Below, piece by piece: positions 16,765 through 24,462 of a DNA stretch of 64,000 nucleotides. The translations under genes and the position numbers were made by a program. Source of the DNA: [Clostridium] aminophilum DSM 10710 (GTDB taxonomy: Bacteria; Bacillota; Clostridia; Lachnospirales; Lachnospiraceae); the NCBI RefSeq assembly GCF_000711825.1, contig NZ_JONJ01000012.1:1-64000 (forward strand), written 5' to 3'. Below the pieces are notes generated by a model. The model saw only the letters and a list, made by a program, of their open reading frames with translations, made no database searches and had not been told where the DNA came from. The stretch's first letter is position 1. Each line of letters starts with the position of its first letter.

Positions 16765-16847
16765 GTGGTTATCAGCAGATAGGTGCATGAATCAGACAGG
16801 GGAGTCCTGAAACTGCCGGGAAAATGTTTTGAAAGAGAGGATGGATT

Positions 16848-17192
16848 ATGGAATTTAAATCGAACGGATCGAGTACATGGCTTGCGGACGAAAGTGGAAA
16901 GAAAATAGCGGTACTTGACTATCCAGAGATTAGACCGGGAGTGGTTAATCTGGTACATACAGAGGTGGATCCATCTTTGGGCGGACAGGGAATAGCCGGA
17001 AGAATAACAGAGCATGTTGCAAATCTTTTGAGAGAAGACGGACGTAAAGCAGAATTATCCTGTTCTTATTCGATTAAATGGTTTCAGAAGCATCCGGAGT
17101 ATTCCGATCTTTTGGTAAATCCGGAACAGGAAGCAGAAAAGGCTTCCGCACTTGCGGGACCGGCATGCGGTATCGGTCAAAAACGTCAGTGA
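16848..17192 (+). CDS. Small GNAT N-acetyltransferase (YidJ-like)
   Basis: The 114-residue protein starts at ATG 16848, six bases after GAGAGG. It has the compact one-domain pattern of the YidJ-type GNAT family: LVHTEVDPSLGGQGIAGRI is the acetyl-CoA-binding loop and CSYSIKWFQKHPEYSDLL the conserved end. Substrate is unknown for the family. The last 20 residues lie inside a 247-bp direct repeat whose second copy is at 18442; that copy keeps only the 3' end of this gene. Confidence 0.85.
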   Translation: MEFKSNGSSTWLADESGKKIAVLDYPEIRPGVVNLVHTEVDPSLGGQGIAGRITEHVANLLREDGRKAELSCSYSIKWFQKHPEYSDLLVNPEQEAEKASALAGPACGIGQKRQ

Positions 17193-17375
17193 CATTACGA
17201 TTAAAAAAACAAAGGATTTCAAAAAACAGGTATTTCTCATAACGGCAGACGTATGATGAATACCTGTTTCAGTTCATTTGTGTTTTTTGTTGTCGGGGTG
17301 TTCGCTGCGGAGCTCATCGGCCACGAGCTCGATCATTTCCTTTTTCAGGTAGACATCAAAGGCGAGCTCACTCAG
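17129..17375. repeat. Direct repeat copy 1 (GNAT 3' end plus DUF1836 3' end)
   Basis: This segment is nearly identical to 18442-18684, differing by a 4-base indel and a few substitutions. It runs from inside the GNAT gene to inside a truncated, reversed DUF1836 gene. The two copies flank the cupin/HxlR pair, so recombination between them would remove that pair. Confidence 0.9.
17274..17375 (-). pseudogene. Truncated 3' end of a DUF1836 gene
   Basis: Reverse-strand codons match the last 34 residues of the intact protein at 18583-19194 (ELAFDVYLKKEMIELV, then HPDNKKHK-like end). The reading frame has no start because homology stops at 17375. It is a by-product of the 247-bp duplication. Confidence 0.75.
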
Positions 17376-17439
17376 GGTTCCTTATGGGGGAATTTCCCAA
17401 ATGATAAATGCGGGACGCATTTCAAATGTTTGATAAAAC

Positions 17440-17480
17440 GAGAGAGGGAAGCGGGGTTGAACCGCTTCTCTCTCATTTTA
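17440..17480. terminator. Bidirectional terminator hairpin
   Basis: GAGAGAGGGAAGCGG pairs with CCGCTTCTCTCTC around GGTTGAA and is followed by ATTTTA; the opposite strand has a weaker T-run. It lies between converging transcription units. The downstream bases 17481-17595 include a block shared with the abgT leader at 22762. Confidence 0.65.
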
Positions 17481-17595
17481 CGCAAACAACGGGCCAAAGC
17501 CTGTGTTTACACGAGGCCTTGGCGACTGCCGCGAAACGCTCGTAACTCGCGAAGCGTGTTGCATCTCGTCGGATAACCCGGATTGTGGTACCGAT

Positions 17596-17949
17596 TCAGC
17601 ACATCACGGCATCCTCGGCGGTATAACCTTCGAGGGATCCTGCTTTGACCTGAATACATGCGTAACTCAGTTCGGAATCTGATGCCGCGGAGAACTGTCT
17701 CTTACCTTCCGGAGAGATACGAACGACGTCTCCTGCCTGAAGAGGGATCTCGTCACCATCGACAACAGCCTTGCCCTTTCCGGATAAGACAATGTAGATC
17801 TCTTCGTTCTTCTTATGAGCGTGCACGAACGGAACGCCGGTTCCTGCGGGAAGATGGTTCATGCTCACTTCCGCACCGGTAAGTCCGAGTACGTCGTGAA
17901 GCTCTGTTCTGGTATCGTTTGCTGTGTTTACTTTGCTGTAATTTGCCAT
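17596..17949 (-). CDS. Small cupin-domain protein
   Basis: The 117-residue single-domain cupin begins at 17949 behind GAGGAAAACAA. The two conserved motifs are visible: GTGVPFVHAHKKNEEIYIVLSGKG (His, His, Glu ligands) and the downstream GDVVRISPEGKRQF; the second-motif histidine is replaced by Arg or Lys, which may alter metal binding. It is divergent from the HxlR regulator at 18094 with about 140 bp between, a common pairing in which the regulator controls the cupin. The pair sits inside direct repeats. Confidence 0.85.
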   Translation of the reverse strand: MANYSKVNTANDTRTELHDVLGLTGAEVSMNHLPAGTGVPFVHAHKKNEEIYIVLSGKGKAVVDGDEIPLQAGDVVRISPEGKRQFSAASDSELSYACIQVKAGSLEGYTAEDAVMC

Positions 17950-18093
17950 GTTTGTTTTCCTCCATGTGATTGCTATTTTTGTTTGCCTGCGATATCATCA
18001 TTATAGAATCTGGAGTCAAAAATAAAAGTACGCACATTTATACTACATAGTCACATTTTTGATACTATTGTGGAGAATACAGGAGAAAAACAT

Positions 18094-18435
18094 ATGCAGA
18101 GCATCTATGGACAGTGTCCGTTTGCAACAACGCAGCGGGTATTGCAGGGCAAATGGGCCATCGTCATTTTGTTTCAGCTAAGCACCGGAACACAGCGATT
18201 CAACGAACTGCAGAGAAATATCCCGGGGATTACCAGAACTATGCTGACAAGGCAGCTTCGGCAATTAGAAGAAGACCGCCTGATAACCCGGACGGTGTAT
18301 GCGGAAGTACCGCCTCGCGTGGAATACAATCTGAGTGAAATGGGAGAGAAGTTCCGAAAAGTATTGGATCAGATTGAGTCGTTTGGTTTTGAGTACATCG
18401 CGGAACTCAAGAAGACAAATGCCCCGCTAAAGTAG
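18094..18435 (+). CDS. HxlR-family transcriptional regulator
   Basis: The 113-residue winged-helix protein starts at ATG 18094 behind AGGAGA. It has the HxlR layout: an N-terminal cysteine in GQCPFATTQRVLQGKW, then FNELQRNIPGITRTMLTRQLRQLEEDRLI as the recognition helix, and a VPPRVEYNLSEMG wing. The cysteine is the usual redox- or electrophile-sensing position. It probably represses itself and the divergent cupin gene. Confidence 0.9.
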   Translation: MQSIYGQCPFATTQRVLQGKWAIVILFQLSTGTQRFNELQRNIPGITRTMLTRQLRQLEEDRLITRTVYAEVPPRVEYNLSEMGEKFRKVLDQIESFGFEYIAELKKTNAPLK

Positions 18436-18441
18436 TAAAAT

Positions 18442-18684
18442 GGAAGCAGAAAAGGCTTCCGCACCTGCGGGACCGGCATGCGGTATCGGTCAAAAACGTC
18501 AGTGACATTACGATTAAAAAAAGGATTTCAAAAAACAGGTATTTCTCATAACGGCAGACGTATGAGGAATACCTGTTTCAGTTCATTTATGTTTTTTGTT
18601 GTCGGGGTGTTCGCTGCGGAGCTCATCGGCCACGAGCTCGATCATTTCCTTTTTCAGGTAGACATCGAAGGCGAGCTCACTCAG
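18442..18684. repeat. Direct repeat copy 2
   Basis: Second copy of the segment at 17129-17375. It begins with a remnant of the GNAT 3' end directly after the HxlR stop codon and runs into the 3' part of the intact DUF1836 gene. Confidence 0.9.
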
Positions 18685-19194
18685 AAAAGCAAAGAGCTGA
18701 AGGCGCTCCCGGTCTTCTTCCTCCGCCTCGGGGAAGGTCTCCTTCGCGCGGTCAAACTTCTCACGGATATCCTGTTTCAGCCGTTCCCGCTGATCCGTTT
18801 CAAGAGAAAAGACTTCACGGTAGATGGACGGCAGATCCGGATTCGCATTCGGGCCGGTGTACAGGTCGCCGAGTGGCGTCAGGATCTCCTCGATGTCCGA
18901 CAGAGAGACGACATTTTTGTAATAGAGGATCAGAATCAGCATCAGAATGTGGTCTCGGGAATACTTTTTCTTGACCGGCGCCGGGAAGAGATGGTTCTTC
19001 GCGTAATTGTTGATCATCGTCTTGGTGATGACCGGACCTTCCGTCTTATGCTGGGTGCCGGAGAGCCGTTCATTCATAAACGTGAGAACCTGATCCATAT
19101 ATAAGTTGATTCCCGGAATCTCCCCCGGATCAATGTGGTCCAGGCGGTCGATGTATTCCAGAATTGATTTGAATTTTTCGTCATTCGATCGCAT
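18583..19194 (-). CDS. DUF1836-family putative regulator
   Basis: The 203-residue protein starts at 19194 behind AGAGGGAA. The DUF1836 pattern is clear: DPGEIPGINLYMDQVLTFMN, then ITKTMINNYAKNHLFPAP, a helix-turn-helix-like segment, and the SRDHILMLILILYYKNVVSL stretch that follows it. Family members are predicted DNA-binding proteins in Firmicutes. The start of pcrA lies divergently about 240 bases away. The 3' end is duplicated at 17274. Confidence 0.85.
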   Translation of the reverse strand: MRSNDEKFKSILEYIDRLDHIDPGEIPGINLYMDQVLTFMNERLSGTQHKTEGPVITKTMINNYAKNHLFPAPVKKKYSRDHILMLILILYYKNVVSLSDIEEILTPLGDLYTGPNANPDLPSIYREVFSLETDQRERLKQDIREKFDRAKETFPEAEEEDRERLQLFAFLSELAFDVYLKKEMIELVADELRSEHPDNKKHK

Positions 19195-19431
19195 AGTCTG
19201 TTCCCTCTGGTGCTTGGTTCCATGAATTTACCGGATGAAAAAGGAACTCCGGCATACATATTGTACGTAAAACACAACATTTGCCTGTGTTTTGAATCAT
19301 ATGTGGAATCAAATAACATTATATAGTAATGAAAACGATGTTTCAAGAGATTCCCACCCTCGCTTTTTTTCCTCGGATGTATTATACTTAACATTCAGCA
19401 AAGCAGAACAACTGTGCGATTTGGAGGATCT

Positions 19432-21921
19432 ATGATCGATTTGAATACATTGAATCCGATGCAGCGCGAGGCAGTGGCGTCGACGGAAGGACCGCTGCTG
19501 ATCCTTGCCGGCGCGGGTTCGGGAAAGACGAGAGTGCTGGTGCACCGCATTGCCTACCTCATCGGGGAAATGAATGTGGCGCCGTGGAACATTCTCGCGA
19601 TCACATTTACCAACAAAGCAGCCGCCGAGATGCGGGAGCGTGTCGACCGGATCGTGGGACAGGGGGCGGAGAGCGTCTGGGTTTCCACCTTCCACTCCAT
19701 GTGCGTCCGGATCCTGCGGCGGTATATCGATAATCTCGGATACGGAAACAGCTTTTCCATCTACGACACCGATGATCAGAAGGCGCTGATGCGCCAGATT
19801 CTGAAACGGCTGAACATCGATCCGAAGAAATTCCGGGAAAAATCCGTGCTCGGCGAGATCTCTGCCGCCAAGAACGCGATGATCGGCGAAGAGCAGTACA
19901 TGGACGACAACGGAGGTTCCTTCCCGGGGAAAATCTTTGCGAACTGCTATATGGAGTATCAGAAGGAACTCAAAAAGAACAATGCTCTCGACTTTGACGA
20001 TCTTCTCGTGAAGACGGTGCAGCTTTTTGAGAAATACCCGCAGGTGCTGGATTATTATCAGGACCGGTTCCGCTACATCATGGTGGATGAATATCAGGAC
20101 ACCAATACGGTGCAGTTTCGCCTTATCGACCTTCTGGCAAAACGGCACCGCAATCTCTGCGTGGTGGGCGATGATGATCAGTCAATTTACGGTTTCCGAG
20201 GCGCGGATATCCACAATATTCTGAGCTTTGAGAAGGCATTTGAGGGTGCGAAGGTCATCAAACTGGAGCAGAACTACCGCTCGACGAAGAGCATTCTGGA
20301 TGCGGCCAATGAAGTCATCGCGAACAACCGCGGCCGGAAGGATAAGAAGCTCTGGACGGACAACGACCAGGGCGACAAGGTCACCTTTGAACTTTACAGC
20401 AATGCCTACGAGGAGGCCGAGGGAATCGCGAAAGATGTCATTTCCCGCAAGGCGGCGTGTCAGGCGGACTATTCCGATTTTGCCGTGCTGTACCGGACAA
20501 ACGCCCAGTCCCGAATCGTTGAGGAAAAATTCCTTCAGTATAACATTCCGTACCGGCTGGTGGGCGGTGTGAACTTCTATCAGCGAAAGGAAATCAAGGA
20601 TGTTCTCGCGTATCTGAAGACCATCGCGAACGGTCTCGACGATATCGCCGTGCAGCGCATCATTAATGTTCCGAAGCGCGGGATCGGTGCGGCCTCCGTC
20701 GGAAAGATCATCGATTTTTCCGCAGCGAACGGCATGAGCTTTTATCGTGGACTGAAGTCCGCGTCAAATATCATGTCCGCCGGAAAAGCGCTGAACGGAA
20801 TGAAGAAATTCGTGGAGCAGATTGAAGATTTCCGGATTCGCGCAAACGAGATCAGCATCCGGGATCTGATCGAGGCGGTTCTCGACGAGACCGGACTCCG
20901 CGATGAGATCCGGGCGGAAGGGGAAGTAGAGGCCGAGGCCCGTCTGGAAAATATCGACGAGCTGGAGAACAAAGCCGTCAGCTACGCAAATGGAACCGAT
21001 CACCCGACGCTGGACGGATTTCTGGAAGAAGTAGCGCTTGTCGCGGATATCGACAGCATGGACGATTCGGAAAACCGGGCGGTGCTGATGACACTCCACT
21101 CCGCAAAGGGACTGGAGTTTCCGTATGTCTACATGAGCGGCATGGAGGACGGTCTCTTCCCGAGTGGCATGGCGATTTCGGACGGCGATCCGTCCGCCAT
21201 CGAAGAAGAGCGCAGACTTTGCTATGTCGGCATTACCCGGGCGGAGAAAAAACTCACCCTCACGGCGGCGATGCAGCGAATGATTCACGGACAGACGATG
21301 GGCGAGACGGTCAGCCGCTTTGTCGAGGAGATCCCGGAGAATATGATCGAGGTTAAGGATCTGTCCGGCGGTATGAGTTACGGATCCCGGTTCGGCGGCG
21401 GTTACGGCTCGGAGCGCCGAAGATATGACTGGGAGGATTCCGACGGGCTTCCGTGGGAGACTCCGTCGGCGAGAGGGCGGTCTACCGGAAGCGGTAACGG
21501 CTTTGGCAGCAGTTCCGGCTTCGGTGGCGGTTTCGGCTTTGGCGGCGGAACCGGCTTCGGCGGCGCAGGTTCCGGCAGCAGTTCCGGATTCGGAAAAGGA
21601 GCAGCTTTTGGCGGCGGGGCCGGATATGGCAGCGCAGACCGAGGCAGCAGCTATCGCGGGTCGGCCGGTTTAAAGAGTGTATCGGCGACAGGCGCTGCAA
21701 AGAAAGGGCTGGGCGGAATTCAGAAAGGCTCTGCGATGACCAAGCCGGATCATCTCAACTATGAAGAGGGCGACCGCGTGTCCCACATCAAATTCGGCGC
21801 CGGAACCGTAAAGGCAATCAAAGACGAGGGCCGCGATTACGAGGTCACGGTCGAGTTTGACCGCGTCGGACAGAAGAAGATGCTCGCCGGATTTGCGAAA
21901 CTCAAGAAAGTCGACCAATAA
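19432..21921 (+). CDS. pcrA: ATP-dependent 3'-5' DNA helicase PcrA/UvrD
   Basis: PcrA unwinds DNA in repair and in removal of protein roadblocks. The 829-residue product starts at ATG 19432, seven bases after GGAGG; an in-frame GTG upstream lacks a site. SF1A motifs are intact: AGAGSGKT (26-33), TFTNKAA, DEYQDTN, VGDDDQSIYGFRGAD, QNYRST, TLHSAKGLEF and YVGITRA. Residues about 645-745 are a Gly/Ser/Phe-rich low-complexity insert with many FG steps, unusual in length. The last 65 residues form the SH3/Tudor-like domain (GDRVSHIKFGAGTV) that binds RNA polymerase in this family. The upstream gap 19195-19431 holds an AT-rich TATTATACT box. Confidence 0.95.
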   Translation: MIDLNTLNPMQREAVASTEGPLLILAGAGSGKTRVLVHRIAYLIGEMNVAPWNILAITFTNKAAAEMRERVDRIVGQGAESVWVSTFHSMCVRILRRYIDNLGYGNSFSIYDTDDQKALMRQILKRLNIDPKKFREKSVLGEISAAKNAMIGEEQYMDDNGGSFPGKIFANCYMEYQKELKKNNALDFDDLLVKTVQLFEKYPQVLDYYQDRFRYIMVDEYQDTNTVQFRLIDLLAKRHRNLCVVGDDDQSIYGFRGADIHNILSFEKAFEGAKVIKLEQNYRSTKSILDAANEVIANNRGRKDKKLWTDNDQGDKVTFELYSNAYEEAEGIAKDVISRKAACQADYSDFAVLYRTNAQSRIVEEKFLQYNIPYRLVGGVNFYQRKEIKDVLAYLKTIANGLDDIAVQRIINVPKRGIGAASVGKIIDFSAANGMSFYRGLKSASNIMSAGKALNGMKKFVEQIEDFRIRANEISIRDLIEAVLDETGLRDEIRAEGEVEAEARLENIDELENKAVSYANGTDHPTLDGFLEEVALVADIDSMDDSENRAVLMTLHSAKGLEFPYVYMSGMEDGLFPSGMAISDGDPSAIEEERRLCYVGITRAEKKLTLTAAMQRMIHGQTMGETVSRFVEEIPENMIEVKDLSGGMSYGSRFGGGYGSERRRYDWEDSDGLPWETPSARGRSTGSGNGFGSSSGFGGGFGFGGGTGFGGAGSGSSSGFGKGAAFGGGAGYGSADRGSSYRGSAGLKSVSATGAAKKGLGGIQKGSAMTKPDHLNYEEGDRVSHIKFGAGTVKAIKDEGRDYEVTVEFDRVGQKKMLAGFAKLKKVDQ

Positions 21922-22005
21922 TATGTAAGACCGGCGATCTCCCCGATCAGCCGATCCGATGCAGAACATCTGCTATCGAGCAATAATTCCGGATCAACAC
22001 AAGTG

Positions 22006-22035
22006 TTTACTTGACTTGTGCTTTCGTGCTATAAT
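22006..22035 (+). promoter_or_regulatory. Promoter of the small membrane protein gene
   Basis: TATAAT at 22030-22035 is preceded at 18 bp by TTTACT (22006-22011). The TTGACT four bases further in is too close to serve as the -35. Confidence 0.6.
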
Positions 22036-22089
22036 ATTTTCAGAAAATAAATCACGGCAGAGCCGTAGAATGAGAGGGAGCGTGGTCGT

Positions 22090-22422
22090 ATGAACAGATT
22101 TGATAACGTGAGAAGTGATGCACTTGCAAAGGTTGAGGAGATCATGAACGCGACAAAATTATCCGAGTTCCTCCACAAACAGGAAGAGGAGGAGAAGCAG
22201 AAGAGATGGATCATCTGGGTTCTCTCTATTGTCGGCGCAGTTGCTGTGATTGCTGTGATCGCTTATGCGGTATACCGCTTCTTCACACCGGATTACCTCG
22301 ATGACTATGAGGATGATTTCGACGATGATTACGAGGATGAGTTCGATTACGAGGATGACGAGCCGGTAAAGAAGTGTGAGAAATGCGAAAAGACCGAAGA
22401 GGCCAAGGCAGACGAGGAGTAA
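22090..22422 (+). CDS. Single-helix membrane protein with acidic tail and CxxC pair
   Basis: The 110-residue protein starts at ATG 22090 behind GAGAGGGAG. An N-terminal amphipathic helix (residues 1-40, many Glu and Lys) leads to one membrane helix (about 41-62, IIWVLSIVGAVAVIAVIAYA), followed by a very acidic Asp/Glu/Tyr tail and KKCEKCEKTEE. Similar proteins are common in Lachnospiraceae and have no known role. The CxxC could bind a metal. It has its own promoter and double terminator. Confidence 0.75.
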   Translation: MNRFDNVRSDALAKVEEIMNATKLSEFLHKQEEEEKQKRWIIWVLSIVGAVAVIAVIAYAVYRFFTPDYLDDYEDDFDDDYEDEFDYEDDEPVKKCEKCEKTEEAKADEE

Positions 22423-22459
22423 TTTCGCAGATACTTCGATGAAATCAGATTGACGATGG

Positions 22460-22501
22460 AAGGGGCTGGCGCACTAACTTGAGTTAGTGCACCAGCCCCT
22501 T
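22460..22501. terminator. Palindromic terminator of the CACTAACT family, copy 1
   Basis: AAGGGGCTGG..CACTAACT pairs with AGTTAGTG..CCAGCCCCTT as a near-perfect 20-bp stem. The core GCGCACTAACT/AGTTAGTGCG recurs at 29356, 51198 and 62511, each at a gene end. It is symmetric and can work on both strands. Confidence 0.8.
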
Positions 22502-22511
22502 GGTATACGAA

Positions 22512-22558
22512 AAGGTGCTGCGCACCAGTTGAAAAATCAACTAATGCGACAGCACCTT
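22512..22558. terminator. Second hairpin after copy 1
   Basis: AAGGTGCTG-CGCA and TGCG-ACAGCACCTT pair with an inner TTGA/TCAA stem around four A residues. It stands eleven bases after the first palindrome. Confidence 0.6.
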
Positions 22559-22663
22559 CGACGTTACAGGGAGGATTAGGGAAAAGACGGATTTTGTAGA
22601 AAACTGTAATTATGTGTAAAATGACATTGAATTTAAAAGAATTGAGAATATAAACTTTCAATA

Positions 22664-22743
22664 TTGTTTTTTTGCGAAAAGAAATTATAATTAGACTGTA
22701 GTCTGATATAGACCGCGGTCTGATTATGTTTCGACCCCGGTCT
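22664..22743 (+). promoter_or_regulatory. abgT promoter with three operator-like palindromes
   Basis: TTGTTT 22664-22669, a 16-bp spacer and TATAAT 22686-22691 are followed by AGACTGTAGTCT (22693-22704), AGACCGCGGTCT (22710-22721) and a third half-conserved GACCCCGGTCT (22733-22743). Palindromes at the transcription start are typical repressor operators; the TetR gene at 26181 is the nearest candidate regulator. The 22745-22900 leader also contains a block shared with 17489. Confidence 0.6.
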
Positions 22744-22907
22744 GTGCTCTGATGTTATGCGGCAAAAATGCCAAAGCCTGTTCTTATGTGAGGCCATGGC
22801 GACTGCCGCACTACCGGGCGAAATCTGCGAAGCTGTATCGACGATTGAGCGGCGAACAGGCGGAGTGTGTTTTGCTTCGGTTTTCAGAAAATGACAAGGA
22901 GGGGAAA

Positions 22908-24434
22908 ATGAGTATGAACGCGGTGGCTGAAGAGAAAACAACGAAACGCGGCGGAGTTCTGGACTTCATCGAGCGGGTGGGAAATGCACTTCCGCATCCC
23001 TGGGTATTGTTCCTGTGGCTCTGTCTGATCCTGGCGGTGGTGAGCGCGGTGCTGTCTTATGCGGGCGTCAGCGTCATCAATCCGACCAAGGGGGAAGAGG
23101 TTGTGGTCAGGAACCTGATCAGCACGGACGGATTCGTGTGGCTTCTGACCAATCTTCTGAAAAATTTCCAGACCTTTACTCCGCTGGGACTGGTTCTGGC
23201 AATGCAGATGGCCATCGGCTTCTCGGAGAGAACCGGTATGCTGAATACGGCAATGCGGAAAGCCATTCTGGGCGTTCCGGTATGGGCCCTCAGCGCAACG
23301 GTATTTTTCATCGGAATTAACGGAAGCATCGCTTCCGAGGCGTCGATCGTTGTGGTTCCGAGCCTTGCGGCAGCGGCATTTCAGGTTGTGGGAATGCATC
23401 CGATTGCGGGACTTCTGGCCGGTTACGCGGCAACCAATGCGGGGTTTACCGCAGCGCTGATCCCGACCGGAACGGACGTTCTTCTCAGCGGCGTATCGGA
23501 GACGGCGGCACAGCTTCTCGCAGCGGATTATCATGTCAATGCCACCTGTAACTGGTATTTCATGATCGCGGCGACCGTCACACTGACCGCCGTCGGCGTA
23601 TTTGTGAATAAGGCATTTATCGCTCCGAGACTCGGAACGTATCAGGGAGAAAATGAAGGCCGTGAGAGCGACATCACCGAGAAGGAACTGCGCGGACTGA
23701 AGGCCTCCGGCATTTTTACCCTCCTGTACATCGCGTTTTTTGCGGCGATCACTCTTCCGGCCAACAGCTTTATGAGAGGCGAGGACGGCAGCATTCTGAA
23801 CGGAACGCTGATCACCGGTCTTGTGCCGATCCTGATTCTGTACTTCATCTTTGTGGGCATTATCTATGGTAAGACCGCGGGAACACTGACCAGTGCGGAT
23901 CAGATTCCGCAGTTTATGGCAGAGTCGCTGACGAGCCTCACGGGATACATTGTCCTTGTCTTTGTGATCGCGCAGTTCATCGACATGTTTTCTTATACCA
24001 ATCTCGGAATGATCATCGCCGTGAAGAGCTCCGATCTGCTGAAGGCGGTGGGGTTCACCGGAATTCCGATGATCCTGTTCTTTATCATCTTATGTTCCGT
24101 TGTCAACCTGTTTATGACCAGCGGAAGTGCAAAATGGTACATTTTCGCCCCGATCCTTGTCCCGATGATGATGAATCTCGGCTATTCACCGGCATTTGCC
24201 CAGGTGATCTACCGGATCGGCGATACCTGTACCAATGCGATCACACCGATCTATCCGTACATTCCGATTGCCCTCGGCATGGCGAAGAAATACGATAAAA
24301 ATTTCGGAATGGGCTCTCTGATCGCCTACATGCTGCCGTATGCCGTCGGTTTTGTCGCGGTATTTGTGGTTCAGACCATCGTCTGGATCGCGCTGAATCT
24401 TCCGCTGGGACCGGGTGTGTCGGTGATGATGTAA
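22908..24434 (+). CDS. AbgT-family transporter (aminobenzoyl-glutamate type)
   Basis: The 508-residue, roughly 12-helix membrane protein starts at ATG 22908 behind AAGGAGGGG. Family features are the N-terminal RVGNALPHPWVLFLWLC, the hairpin loops NGSIASEASIVVVPSLAA and TNAGFTAALIPTGTD, and the second loop SGSAKWYIFAPILVPMMM with IGDTCTNAITPIYPYIPI, which form the substrate and sodium sites. AbgT proteins import p-aminobenzoyl-glutamate or export sulfonamides. The M32 carboxypeptidase starts 28 bases downstream, which supports an import-and-hydrolysis unit for a glutamate-ended peptide-like substrate; the exact substrate is not established. Confidence 0.9.
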   Translation: MSMNAVAEEKTTKRGGVLDFIERVGNALPHPWVLFLWLCLILAVVSAVLSYAGVSVINPTKGEEVVVRNLISTDGFVWLLTNLLKNFQTFTPLGLVLAMQMAIGFSERTGMLNTAMRKAILGVPVWALSATVFFIGINGSIASEASIVVVPSLAAAAFQVVGMHPIAGLLAGYAATNAGFTAALIPTGTDVLLSGVSETAAQLLAADYHVNATCNWYFMIAATVTLTAVGVFVNKAFIAPRLGTYQGENEGRESDITEKELRGLKASGIFTLLYIAFFAAITLPANSFMRGEDGSILNGTLITGLVPILILYFIFVGIIYGKTAGTLTSADQIPQFMAESLTSLTGYIVLVFVIAQFIDMFSYTNLGMIIAVKSSDLLKAVGFTGIPMILFFIILCSVVNLFMTSGSAKWYIFAPILVPMMMNLGYSPAFAQVIYRIGDTCTNAITPIYPYIPIALGMAKKYDKNFGMGSLIAYMLPYAVGFVAVFVVQTIVWIALNLPLGPGVSVMM

Positions 24435-24462
24435 GATGATGTGAGTTGAGGAAGGAACCAAC

